Below, one piece after another: positions 1 to 7,265 of a DNA stretch of 20,257 bases; the stretch's first letter is position 1, and each line of letters opens with the position of its first letter. The stretch covers positions 1 to 20,257 of the forward strand of contig JAEZYO010000685.1 of assembly GCA_023419055.1 (NCBI GenBank). Direction: 5' to 3'. Under the pieces are notes generated by a model that did no database searches, was not told the DNA's origin, and saw nothing but the letters and a program-made list of their open reading frames with translations. The DNA is from Pseudomonadota bacterium (GTDB lineage: Bacteria; Myxococcota; Polyangia; Polyangiales; Polyangiaceae). The translations under genes were made by a program, and so were the position numbers.

Positions 1-1
1 C

Positions 2-655
2 TTCACCGCTCCTGCCCACGCCGATCAAGGCGACACCGAGCGCGGATTGCGCCTCCGCGTCGTTCGGGACGAGCGCGATGGAGCGCTCGAGCGCCTGGAG
101 CGCGGGCTCGGCCCGGCCCAGGATCAGGAGCACCCGGCCGCGCTCGAGCTCGAGCAGGCCGTAGTCCTCGTGGCGCGCGCCGAGCGCGTCGAGCTGCGTG
201 AGGATCTTCTGGACGCGCGCGTCCTTCGGGGCCGCGGCGTAGTCGGTCGCGACGCCGGTCTCGGCGAGACTCACGCGCAAGAGGCCGAGCTCGGGCGCGG
301 GATCGCGCGGGGCGAGCTGCTTCGCCTTTTGGAAGTGTTGCCGGGCTTGCTTGAGATCGTCTTCCTCGTACGCCTGGTCGCCGGCGAGGAGCTCCGCGTC
401 CGCGGGCGTGCCGTCTCCGCGCGAGAGCCTGCCGTGAGAGGCGTTCGCCGGAGCAGGAGACGGGGCAACCGCAGGAGAAGCTGGCGGCGCGCTCCCCGTC
501 GACGGCGGCGGCGGCGCAAGCGGAGCTCGGGCCGCAGCGCTTTCCGCGGGAGCGGCCGGGGGAGGCGCGGGTGAAGCCGCCTTCGCCGGCTCCTCCGCGG
601 GGCGAGCGCAGGCGAGCACCAGTGCGGCCGCGAGCGCGAGCTCAGGGCGCGTCAT
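2..655 (-). CDS. TPR-repeat lipoprotein, C-terminus cut by window edge
   Basis: The frame stays open from an ATG at 655 to the left edge, giving 218 visible residues with no stop. The N-terminus is a short hydrophobic segment (residues 6-15) ending in VLAC, so Cys16 is a plausible lipidation site. Next comes a low-complexity Pro/Ala/Ser linker (about 17-75) like those that tether myxobacterial lipoproteins. From about residue 85 there are helical repeats of TPR type (for example residues 92-118 and 168-215, with A-x-x-x-F/L-x-x-A spacing). The start overlaps the end of the SpoVR gene by 14 bases, so translation is probably coupled to it. An AAGGAG lies about 13 bases upstream, rather far for a Shine-Dalgarno. 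The substrate or partner is unknown. The role as an envelope-anchored scaffold is inferred from TPR lipoproteins in general. Confidence 0.72.
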   Translation of the reverse strand, partial: MTRPELALAAALVLACARPAEEPAKAASPAPPPAAPAESAAARAPLAPPPPSTGSAPPASPAVAPSPAPANASHGRLSRGDGTPADAELLAGDQAYEEDDLKQARQHFQKAKQLAPRDPAPELGLLRVSLAETGVATDYAAAPKDARVQKILTQLDALGARHEDYGLLELERGRVLLILGRAEPALQALERSIALVPNDAEAQSALGVALIGVGRSGE

Positions 656-2210
656 GACGGACGGTGTGCTCCTTGCCGTCGTAGCGGAGCAGCGCCTTCT
701 TTCCGTCGATCACGGTCGCGAGGCAGACCGGGCGCTTCCAGATCCGGACCATGCCGGACATGGTCTCGCGCGCGTAGTCGGAGCGCAGATCCACGCCGCG
801 GTGCTCGTGGATGAGGAGCAGCTCACCGCGGTTCTCCCAGTTCGCGTCCTCGACGTAGATGAACGGGTTCCCGAAGTTCGTGAGCTGGGCGAGGAGCTTC
901 TCCTTGATCGCGCGGAACTCGCGCGAGTCTATCTCGAAGCGCTCGTTGCGGTTCGACCAGGCGTACGTGAAGAGCCCCTGCTCGAGCGCGAAGTCCTCGG
1001 TCAAGAACTCGTCGATGAAGGTGACGTCGTTGTAGAGCGCGCGCACCTCGAAGATCTTCTCGCGCCCGAGGCCGAGCCGCAGATCCCAGTGCTTCTTCAC
1101 GTCGAGGTCGTCGCACTCCTCCCACTCCGGGCCGAACTGACCCTTGTTCCAGCGCTCCTCGATGCTGCGGAAGAGCTCGACGCCGAGCTTGTACGGGTTC
1201 AGGCGCCCGCCGCTCGTCGCCATCACGCCGGCGTTGTTCTCGGCGTAGTCGATGATCTCGCTGAAGTCGCAGACCTCGCCGCCCGTCATCATCTTCGAGT
1301 GCCAGAACGAGGCCCAGCCCTCGTTCATGATCTTGGTCTGCATCTGGGGCACGAAGTAGTAGCCCTCCTCGCGGATGATGCTGAGGATGGCGCGCTCCCA
1401 GCGCTCGAGCGGCGCGTTCTCGAGCAGGAAGAGGAGCACGTCTTGCTCCTTGTTGGCGGGGAACTTGCCCTTCTGCTTCTGGCGCTCGTCCTCGAGCTTC
1501 TTCTTCTGCTCCTCGATGTACTCCTCGGGGTTGATGAAGGCGTCCATGTAGTCCTTCGCGCGCAGGCGCGGGACCTCCACCTCGCCCGGCTCCTCCTCGT
1601 TCGCGACCTCGCGGCGGCGCACGACGAAGCGCGACCAGGGATCGATCAGGTTCTCGAGCGAGAGGCAGACGTCGACGAACTCCTCCACCTTGGCGACGCC
1701 GAAGCGGTCGACGATGCGGCGGATCGCGGCGCCGTGGTTCGCCATCTTGTCGACCCATTTGCGGTTCGGGTCGTAGTGCTCGCCGCGGCGGCCGATCGGG
1801 TTCGTCACCGGATCGCTCGCGTCGAGGTCGGTCGAGCGGAACGTGAAGTTGTTCTTGAAGAAGTCGACGTGCCCGAACACGTGGCACATCACGAGCTTCT
1901 GATCGGTGAGACTGTTGCCTTCGAGCAGGTAGGCGTACGAGGGGTTGTTGTTGATGACCATCTCGTAAATCTTCGAGAGGCCGTACTCGTAGCTCTTGCT
2001 CAGGCGCTCGTACTCCATGCCGAAGCGCCAGTGCGGGTAGCGGTTCGGGAAGCCGCCGTACGCCGCGACCTCGTTCATCTGATCGTAGGTCAGCATCTCG
2101 AACACGGTCGGGAAGAAATCCAGGCCGTGCTTGCGCGCGATCTTCTCGATGCGCTCCTGCTCGTTCCAGAGGTAGCGGGGGAGCTGCGTGTTGGTCGCGA
2201 ACTGCGGCAT
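642..2210 (-). CDS. spoVR: SpoVR family protein (YcgB-like)
   Basis: The 522-residue protein matches the usual SpoVR/YcgB length (about 470-510). Recognisable family features include an N-terminal aromatic-rich block with [11 protein letters not shown] near residues 58-68, the conserved [14 protein letters not shown] stretch (His110, His114) at 108-121, and [11 protein letters not shown] at 299-309. SpoVR was named for a role in spore cortex formation in Bacillus. In enterobacteria ycgB is co-regulated with yeaG (PrkA kinase) and yeaH during stress and starvation, and its biochemical activity is not established. It begins 3 bases after the DUF444 stop codon, so the two form an operon. The inserted charged stretch at about 200-255 (Glu/Lys-rich) looks like a flexible linker. 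In a myxobacterium a role in starvation or sporulation is attractive but is inference. Confidence 0.95.
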   Translation of the reverse strand: MPQFATNTQLPRYLWNEQERIEKIARKHGLDFFPTVFEMLTYDQMNEVAAYGGFPNRYPHWRFGMEYERLSKSYEYGLSKIYEMVINNNPSYAYLLEGNSLTDQKLVMCHVFGHVDFFKNNFTFRSTDLDASDPVTNPIGRRGEHYDPNRKWVDKMANHGAAIRRIVDRFGVAKVEEFVDVCLSLENLIDPWSRFVVRRREVANEEEPGEVEVPRLRAKDYMDAFINPEEYIEEQKKKLEDERQKQKGKFPANKEQDVLLFLLENAPLERWERAILSIIREEGYYFVPQMQTKIMNEGWASFWHSKMMTGGEVCDFSEIIDYAENNAGVMATSGGRLNPYKLGVELFRSIEERWNKGQFGPEWEECDDLDVKKHWDLRLGLGREKIFEVRALYNDVTFIDEFLTEDFALEQGLFTYAWSNRNERFEIDSREFRAIKEKLLAQLTNFGNPFIYVEDANWENRGELLLIHEHRGVDLRSDYARETMSGMVRIWKRPVCLATVIDGKKALLRYDGKEHTVRHDAP

Positions 2211-2213
2211 CCG

Positions 2214-3329
2214 TTATTTACCCTTACCCAAGAAGTCCTTGATGCTGCCGACGATGGCGTCTCGATCGCGGATCTCGCTCACGATCACGCGCTCGTCGAC
2301 GTTGAAGTGCTCGCGGAGGTCCTTGATGAACTGGCCCGACCCGTAGGGGCTCTCCACCTGGCCGTAGGAGAAGACGTTCACCTTCGGCAGGACCTCCTTC
2401 TTCATGATCTCGATGCAGGTGAGCGTGTCGTCCATCGACCAGTTGTCGCCGTCGGAGAAATGGAACGGGTAGATGTTCCACTCTTCGCTCGGGTAGTGCT
2501 GGTCGATGAGCTGCGCGCACAGCTTGTACGCGCTCGAGATCATGGTGCCGCCGGACTCGCGGGTCTTGAAGAAGGTCTCGCGATCGACCTCGCGCGCGGC
2601 CGCGTCGTGGATGATGTAGCGGCTCTCGAGCCCTTTGTACTGGCGCCGGAGCCAGGTATCGATCCAGAAGCTCTCGATGCGGACGATCTCCTTCTGCTCG
2701 TCGCCCATCGACCCCGACACGTCCATCATGTAGATGATGACGGCGTTCGCCACCGGCTCGAGATCTTCCTTCCACGAGCGGTAGCGCTTGTCCTCGTGCT
2801 GCGGCACGACGATGGGGACCGCGGGGTTGTACGTGCCCGTGGCGATCGAGCGCTTCAGCGCCTCCTTGTAGGTGCGCTTGAAGTGGCGGAGTGACTCCGG
2901 GCCGACGCGGCGGATCCCGGTGTAGCGATCCTTGGCCGCGATGATGCGGCTCTTGCCCTTGTTCTCGATCGCGGGGAGCTCGAGCTCCTCACCCAGGATG
3001 TCGGCGAGCTCGTCGAGCGTGACGTCGACCTCGAGGACGTGCTCGCCCGGGTCCTTGCCCGCCTTCTCCGAACCCTCCGCCTCGTCCTCGCTCTCGTCGC
3101 CGCCGATGCCGTCACCGACCTCGCCCTTGCCTTGCCCGACGCCTCCCTTCTGCCGATCGCCGAAGGTGAAGCGAGGGATGTCGATGTGAGGGATGGGGAT
3201 CGAGACGAGGTCGCGACCCTTCCTGCCGATGAGCTCGCCCTGGGAGATGTAGCGCCGCAGGTTCTGGCGAATCTTCCCCCGGACGATCGCCCGGAAGCGC
3301 GAGTGATCCTGATCGATCTTCAGGGACAT
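2214..3329 (-). CDS. DUF444 (YeaH/YhbH) von Willebrand A-like protein
   Basis: This 371-residue protein is of the DUF444 family, which accompanies SpoVR and PrkA in many bacteria. The N-terminus ([18 protein letters not shown]) is typical, followed by [11 protein letters not shown] at 44-54. A Gly/Glu-rich acidic linker spans about 60-97. A vWA-like domain with an apparently intact MIDAS covers about 195-365: D203-x-S205-x-S207, T262 and D293 are present. I chose the ATG at 3329 because the family-like N-terminus begins exactly there; residues encoded further upstream look non-coding. No strong Shine-Dalgarno precedes it. An AT-rich palindromic patch lies directly upstream. The spoVR gene follows after 3 bases. 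No prkA gene lies on either side, unlike the enterobacterial yeaG-yeaH layout. Confidence 0.93.
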   Translation of the reverse strand: MSLKIDQDHSRFRAIVRGKIRQNLRRYISQGELIGRKGRDLVSIPIPHIDIPRFTFGDRQKGGVGQGKGEVGDGIGGDESEDEAEGSEKAGKDPGEHVLEVDVTLDELADILGEELELPAIENKGKSRIIAAKDRYTGIRRVGPESLRHFKRTYKEALKRSIATGTYNPAVPIVVPQHEDKRYRSWKEDLEPVANAVIIYMMDVSGSMGDEQKEIVRIESFWIDTWLRRQYKGLESRYIIHDAAAREVDRETFFKTRESGGTMISSAYKLCAQLIDQHYPSEEWNIYPFHFSDGDNWSMDDTLTCIEIMKKEVLPKVNVFSYGQVESPYGSGQFIKDLREHFNVDERVIVSEIRDRDAIVGSIKDFLGKGK

Positions 3330-3458
3330 CTCATTGCAATATCGCATATTTCGCGTCCGGGTGCCGCCAGGCGATCGAGGCGCCGGGAATCGGGTCCCCG
3401 GCCCCACCAAAGGCTCGGAACTTTCGCGGATTGCGAGCTCTGTTTTAAAGTCGGCCCG
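3330..3458. other. Divergent intergenic region, DUF444 / GcvR-like gene
   Basis: This 129-base gap separates the divergent starts at 3329 (minus) and 3459 (plus), so it must hold promoters for both unless one is transcribed from elsewhere. Apart from the palindromic patch at 3333-3350, a TTTTAAAG run at 3443-3450 just before the ATG is the only AT-rich element. I could not assign a full sigma-70 or sigma-54 promoter. Confidence 0.4.
3333..3350. promoter_or_regulatory. AT-rich overlapping palindromes before DUF444-spoVR
   Basis: ATTGCAAT (3333-3340) is a perfect 8-base palindrome. It overlaps an inverted repeat AATAT-CGC-ATATT (3338-3350). This is the most AT-rich patch in its surroundings and sits 4-21 bases upstream of the DUF444 start. 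It could hold a -10 element, an operator, or both for the DUF444-spoVR operon. No matching -35 hexamer was convincing. The assignment as regulatory is inference. Confidence 0.3.
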
Positions 3459-4004
3459 ATGTCGCGCGACAGCCGCAGCTACCTCGTCGTCACCGCCGTC
3501 GGCCCAGACCGGCCGGGCCTCGTGAACGCCTTTTCGTCATTGATTCTGGAGGCTGGAGCGAACCTCGAGGACAGCCGCATGGCCATCCTGGGTGGTGAAT
3601 TCGCGCTCCTCGTCCTCGTGTCGGGGGCAGAGCCCCAGGTGGCGCTCGTGGAGGAGCGCTCGCCCGCGCTCGGTGACAAGCTCGGGCTCAAGGTGCTCCT
3701 CAAGCGCACGGCGCCGGAGGCCGTCGAGCGCCGCTTCCTGCGATACGAGCTCAAGGTGACCGGCGTGGATCGCCCCGGCATCGTGCACGGCGTGTCCACC
3801 CTGCTCGCGACGCGCGGCATCAACGTGGCGTCGTTCGAGTCGCGCATCGAGAACGCGCCCGAGAGCGGGACGGAGCTCTTCGTGCTCGAGGCCCATCTCC
3901 AGGTGCCGTCCGAGCTCGGGGTCGAAGAGCTCGAGCAGGCGCTCACGAACCTGTGCGACGCCGAGAGCCTCGACTTCAGCCTCGACGCGAGCAAGTCGAG
4001 CTGA
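3459..4004 (+). CDS. Two-ACT-domain regulator (GcvR-like)
   Basis: This 181-residue protein consists almost entirely of two ACT domains. The first spans about 7-85, with the ligand-loop signature [10 protein letters not shown] (14-23). The second spans about 94-178, with [12 protein letters not shown] (100-111). Length and tandem layout fit the GcvR family (E. coli GcvR is about 190 residues), which represses the glycine cleavage operon by binding the activator GcvA. Many proteins labelled GcvR outside gammaproteobacteria have no proven target. The ATG at 3459 precedes [11 protein letters not shown], the natural start of the first ACT strand. The gene converges on the nucleotidyltransferase gene, with 8 bases between the stops. 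No glycine cleavage gene is in the window, so the target cannot be inferred from context. Confidence 0.85.
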   Translation: MSRDSRSYLVVTAVGPDRPGLVNAFSSLILEAGANLEDSRMAILGGEFALLVLVSGAEPQVALVEERSPALGDKLGLKVLLKRTAPEAVERRFLRYELKVTGVDRPGIVHGVSTLLATRGINVASFESRIENAPESGTELFVLEAHLQVPSELGVEELEQALTNLCDAESLDFSLDASKSS

Positions 4005-4012
4005 CGCCGCCG

Positions 4013-4617
4013 CTACGCGCGATAGCTCAGCGCGCGTGCGGCGATTCGTTCGAACTCTTCGACGCGCTCCGGGGCGTCGAGCACCGCCGCGAACTCCGCG
4101 ACGATGCGGTTGACGCGAGCGAGGTCCAATCGGTGACCATGTAGCGTGAGTAGTCGCTCAACGTCTTGTTGGTCTTGAGGTCGCCAGGCGACGGCCTTGT
4201 AGATCACGAGGTCTTCAGCTCGTGCCACTGGTACGCGCGTAGTCCCCAGCAAGACTTTCTCGGCCGATGCGATGGCTTCGAGCTCGAAAGGCAACCAGGC
4301 TAACGTCAGGTCGCTTCGATCCCGCTGGGCGCATGCCGGAGGAGAAGAACCTGGTGTTCGGCGGCGAACTTGGCAGCATCGTCGATGCGGGGAACCAACG
4401 CATGACCCTTCAGTGTCGTGAGCAGCTCCTGGAGATCGACGCCGTTGCCATCGATGGTGGCGTCGACGTCGCGGGTGGTGCGTGGAACGCCTCGTGCGAT
4501 CACCGCCATTCCCCCGATGAGCATGCCGCGGACTGCACCACCAACGAGAGCGCGCCCCACCGCCGAGGTGGCCTGCTCGAGAGCCGAGGCTAGCGGCGTA
4601 GACCGTTTGGCCGCCAC
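4013..4617 (-). pseudogene. AbiEii/MNT-like nucleotidyltransferase, frameshifted
   Basis: Two frames join into one protein of about 201 residues if a single base is restored. The upstream frame starts at GTG 4617 and carries the nucleotidyltransferase signature: GG at 35-36 and RDVDATID with D50 and D52 as the metal-binding pair. It runs to SGIE and then hits TGA at 4306. The downstream frame resumes with DLTLAWLPFE at about 4312 and reads to a stop at 4013. The break lies at 4313-4314, where GAA-G.C-GAC would read Glu-Val-Asp with one added base. That Asp would be the third catalytic carboxylate. The family (DUF1814/DUF6036-like, AbiEii relatives) includes toxins of toxin-antitoxin pairs. 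The start overlaps the end of the small upstream gene by 28 bases. The lesion could be real inactivation or a one-base sequencing error. Confidence 0.75.
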
Positions 4618-4859
4618 CCCATTCGCTCCCGCAGAGTGCGCCAGGCCGCACGTGCTTGCGCCACTTCACGACGTCTCACCGCGTCCTCCTCGGCGAGCGA
4701 CGGCCCTGCAAGGTCGCAGAGCTCTAGCGCGGCTTCGAGCGCCTCGCTCGGTGACAGCAAGGGATCGGCACGTCGAGCCTCGCGTTCACGCTGCTCCGCG
4801 GCGCGCCAACCTGCGAGCCGGCGCTTGAGATCGTCTGCGGAGCCGAAGGCACCAGGCAT
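4590..4859 (-). CDS. Small helical protein upstream of nucleotidyltransferase
   Basis: This 89-residue charged protein starts at ATG 4859. It appears all-helical: an Arg/Glu-rich helix (about 8-28), then a PSEALEAALELCDLAGP segment (about 32-48) and a basic C-terminal helix ending in RPNGLRR. No family was recognised with certainty. Its end overlaps the nucleotidyltransferase start by 28 bases, an arrangement expected of coupled pairs such as an antitoxin or partner preceding its toxin-like enzyme. That functional reading is inference. No Shine-Dalgarno precedes the ATG, but a TATAGT hexamer ends 6 bases before it, compatible with a leaderless transcript. An alternative upstream start would run into the preceding gene and gives a low-complexity Arg-rich extension, so it was not preferred. 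Confidence 0.65.
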   Translation of the reverse strand: MPGAFGSADDLKRRLAGWRAAEQREREARRADPLLSPSEALEAALELCDLAGPSLAEEDAVRRREVAQARAAWRTLRERMGWRPNGLRR

Positions 4860-4865
4860 GCCGGG

Positions 4866-4871
4866 ACTATA
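4866..4871 (-). promoter_or_regulatory. Possible -10 hexamer (TATAGT), leaderless start
   Basis: TATAGT on the minus strand ends 6 bases before the ATG at 4859, which would place +1 on the start codon. It overlaps the stop codon of the preceding gene. The -35 position shows no good match, so this may be chance. Confidence 0.25.
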
Positions 4872-5835
4872 GCAGGCCCTCGATGCGGCGCGCTTCGCCC
4901 TCCTTCGAGGAGCGCGCGGCGCGTTGATCCCCGTCGGCGGAAAGTAGCCTGAGCCCGCTCGACCCACCCTTCCATTCCAGCGTTGGACGGGCTGGGCGCA
5001 GCGACGGCGTTATCCGGAGCCAATAGGTCTCGCTTTTGCGTCCGCACTCGATCGCCGGGCCGGCGCTGAACGGGAAGCTCCAGGTCGAGAGCGGATCGAC
5101 CTTGCCCACTTCGAGCACCGACGGTTCGTGCCCTCGTATCGCCGAGCACATGGAGGGTTGTGATTCTTGGAGGCGCGCGCGATCTCCGGCGTTGTCCAAC
5201 TGGGGGCACGCTCTCGGATCGGTGCGACAGATGTCGGCGAGGCCTCGGGGCTCCCCGGGATGCGGCGGTTTCGGTGGAGGAGGCGGCGGTTGGCACTCGA
5301 GCGGCAACGCGGGGGCGTAGAACGCGCCGGGAAGAACCGGGCCCTGATCGCCGCGGCAGAACCAGCGTTCGACCTCGAGCTCGGGATTGATCTCGGTGAG
5401 GGGATACGTGCTGAGCGACTGGATGGAAACCGAGGGACAGTTACTGCAGTCTCCCGGCGCGAAGCCACACTGCATCAAGAGGCCGTTCGGGTCGAAGTAG
5501 AGGCGAGGCGGAGCGTCGACGTCGGCTCCCAGGACCTCGCGTTCGCACTGGTCGTAGAGCGCCTCGACCGATAGCGCGGGCGCGCCGCCTTCGTGTGTTC
5601 CGACCCCCGCGCCGCGCTCGACGAACACCTGGGTCCAATGAGCCGCGTCCTCTCCGGGGTCATGGCTATAGACCTTGCCCATGTTCGCCGGATCGACCTC
5701 CAGCAAGGCGCGCAGCACGACTCGCCCTCTTTCGACCACGAACAGGGACACGGTGAGGCGATCGGGAGCGAGCTCCTCGACCCGGGCGTAGCTGTAGCGA
5801 CGGGCTGCTGGGTTGGGCGGCAGGTGTCGGAACAT
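4867..5835 (-). CDS. Cys-rich putative envelope protein, main open frame
   Basis: From the first ATG the frame gives 322 residues of no recognised family. It has a mixed alpha/beta N-terminal half, ten cysteines (an even number, including a QCGFAPGDCSNC cluster near 122-133), and a proline run (CQPPPPPPKPPHPG, about 180-193) between two segments. Cysteine pairs and proline linkers suit an exported, disulfide-bonded protein, yet this frame alone has no signal peptide. The same frame continues upstream through a single TAG (5893-5895) into a signal peptide starting at GTG 6024 with a strong Shine-Dalgarno. The ATG at 5835 has no clear ribosome site. The natural gene was therefore probably 4867-6024 (385 residues). 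As it stands, the product is either a signal-less cytoplasmic fragment or requires read-through. It follows the flotillins and lies 7 bases before the small helical gene. Confidence 0.6.
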   Translation of the reverse strand: MFRHLPPNPAARRYSYARVEELAPDRLTVSLFVVERGRVVLRALLEVDPANMGKVYSHDPGEDAAHWTQVFVERGAGVGTHEGGAPALSVEALYDQCEREVLGADVDAPPRLYFDPNGLLMQCGFAPGDCSNCPSVSIQSLSTYPLTEINPELEVERWFCRGDQGPVLPGAFYAPALPLECQPPPPPPKPPHPGEPRGLADICRTDPRACPQLDNAGDRARLQESQPSMCSAIRGHEPSVLEVGKVDPLSTWSFPFSAGPAIECGRKSETYWLRITPSLRPARPTLEWKGGSSGLRLLSADGDQRAARSSKEGEARRIEGLL

Positions 5836-5892
5836 CCGCGGCGCTTCGCCGAGAAACTGCTCGAACAGCGCTCGACTCTGCCGGAGCCTCGC

Positions 5893-6024
5893 CTAGGCGA
5901 GCGCTCGATCGTGCGTCGCTGGGATCTTCGGGGAGGTCGGCTCCCAGCTCGCATAGCGCGCGTGCCGAGGCTGGGCGCAGCCCGGCGCGAGAGCTAGGGC
6001 AAGCGCGGTGAGGCCTAGCTTCAC
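5893..6024 (-). pseudogene. Signal-peptide fragment ended by in-frame TAG
   Basis: GTG 6024 starts a 43-codon frame. MKLGLTALALALAPGC is a classic short export signal with a lipobox-like Cys16 (Pro at -2 is unusual), followed by 27 residues and then TAG at 5893-5895. Codons after the TAG stay in the same frame for 19 sense codons and join the large frame at 5835. GGAGG lies 9 bases upstream of the GTG, and the start is 5 bases from the flotillin stop, so this is very likely the original start of the downstream gene. A CAG to TAG change (Gln to amber) is the simplest explanation. Confidence 0.6.
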
Positions 6025-6029
6025 CGGCG

Positions 6030-7265
6030 CTAGCCTCCGAAGCGCTTGGCCACGCCGGTGAGATCCACTCCGGTCGCTGCTTTGATCTGCTCGCTGGCCC
6101 CGATGGCCTTGCGAGCGATGTCGCCCCCGGGTGTCTCATCGGCGGGGAGCACGCTCATCTTCTTGATCTTGAGCGAGTGATGAGAGCCCGCGACCTGGGC
6201 GAGCATCGGGAGCAGGCTCTGCAAGGCGAGCACGTCGCGCGCTCCGCCGCCGCCGAGGCGGTACGACTCCACGAGCTTGCGCAGGCTCTCCGCCTCGGCT
6301 CGTCCGCGCTCGAGGAGCGAGGCGGCTTCACCGCGTGCATGCTCTTCTGCGGCGCGCTGGGCCGCGAGCGCGGGCTGCACCACGTCCGCTTCGAGACGGC
6401 GTTTTTCTTGCAGCGCGCGGGCGCGCTGCTTCTCGATTTCAGCGCGTACCTGCGCCACTTGAGCCGAGACCTCGCCGCGCGCTTCGCGGATGAGTGCTTC
6501 ACGGCGGCTGGTCGCGTCGGCGATGCGCTTCTGCGTCTCTTGCTGGGCGATGATGATGTCGGCGTCGAGCTTCGCGACCTCGCTGCGCGCCCAGTTCGAG
6601 GCTTGTTGAACCGACGCGTCGGCGCGGGCTTCGGCCTCGGCGATGGCCTGCTCCTGGTTCACGGTCGCGCCGCGGATACGGCCGATGCTGGCGAGGTAGT
6701 TCACCTCGTCGGTCACGTTCTGGATCTTGAGCGTGTCGAGCACGAGCCCGACGCGGCTCATGTCGTGCTCCGCCTCCTCGAGCAGCGTGTTGGCGAAGCG
6801 CATCTTGTCCTCGTTCACCTCTTCGGGCGTGAGGCTCGCGAGCACGCCGCGGAGGTTACCCTCCAGGGTCTCCTTGGCGATGTGATAAATCTCCTCGCGC
6901 GAGCGCCCGAGGAAGCGCTCGACCGCGTTCGACAAGAGCGGCTCCTCGCCGGGCAGCTTCACGTTGGCGACGCCCTGCACGGTGAGCGGGATGCCGCCCT
7001 TCGAGAAGGCGCCTGTCACGTGCACCATCACGGTGAACATGCTGAGGTCCATCGTCTCGACGCGCTCGATGAACGGTCGCCGCAAGCTGCGCCCGCCGCG
7101 CACGAAGCGGTAACCGACGGTTTTCCCACCGAGCGCGCGCGTCGTGCCGCTGAAGATCAGCGCCTCGTTCGGCGTCGAGACCCAGAGCAAGCGCTTGACG
7201 GTGACGATCAGGAAGAGGACGACCACACCGGCCGCGATGGCCAGCACGAACAGCAGCGGAATCAT
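6030..7265 (-). CDS. Flotillin/SPFH-domain membrane protein (second copy)
   Basis: The protein has 411 residues. One N-terminal transmembrane segment (about 2-23) is followed by WVSTPNEALIFSG, the start of the SPFH/Band 7 domain (about 27-195). That domain includes the KGGIPLTVQGVANVK strand and the LTPEEVNED motif shared by bacterial flotillins. A long Ala/Glu/Arg-rich coiled coil follows (about 200-330), then a C-terminal region that should mediate oligomerisation. Flotillins assemble in the inner membrane into large rings that organise lipid microdomains. The start is ATG 7265, which overlaps the preceding flotillin stop in an ATGA junction, so translation is coupled. It is a clear paralogue of the upstream flotillin, and the two may form a hetero-oligomer. 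Confidence 0.92.
   Translation of the reverse strand: MIPLLFVLAIAAGVVVLFLIVTVKRLLWVSTPNEALIFSGTTRALGGKTVGYRFVRGGRSLRRPFIERVETMDLSMFTVMVHVTGAFSKGGIPLTVQGVANVKLPGEEPLLSNAVERFLGRSREEIYHIAKETLEGNLRGVLASLTPEEVNEDKMRFANTLLEEAEHDMSRVGLVLDTLKIQNVTDEVNYLASIGRIRGATVNQEQAIAEAEARADASVQQASNWARSEVAKLDADIIIAQQETQKRIADATSRREALIREARGEVSAQVAQVRAEIEKQRARALQEKRRLEADVVQPALAAQRAAEEHARGEAASLLERGRAEAESLRKLVESYRLGGGGARDVLALQSLLPMLAQVAGSHHSLKIKKMSVLPADETPGGDIARKAIGASEQIKAATGVDLTGVAKRFGG
6034..6038 (-). promoter_or_regulatory. Shine-Dalgarno GGAGG for GTG 6024
   Basis: GGAGG on the minus strand, 9 bases before the GTG at 6024, lies inside the last codons of the upstream flotillin gene. It decides the start of the signal-peptide frame over the internal ATG at 5835, which lacks such a site. 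Confidence 0.7.

Noticed and set aside
478..560. Pro/Ala-coding low-complexity stretch considered as a DNA repeat
   Set aside because: It is the linker of the TPR lipoprotein; codons vary and there is no repeat unit.
654..2894. Long plus-strand open frame (about 746 codons) opposite SpoVR and DUF444
   Set aside because: It is a leucine/valine/alanine-rich mirror frame created by GC-rich codon bias; no domain or motif is seen, while the opposite strand carries clear families.
3331..3410. N-terminal extension of DUF444 from an upstream ATG
   Set aside because: The 27 added residues are basic and proline-rich with no family match and would run through the palindromic patch; the ATG at 3329 gives the expected N-terminus.
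3417..3450. Possible sigma-54 promoter upstream of the GcvR-like gene
   Set aside because: The GG and GC pairs are not at the required spacing.
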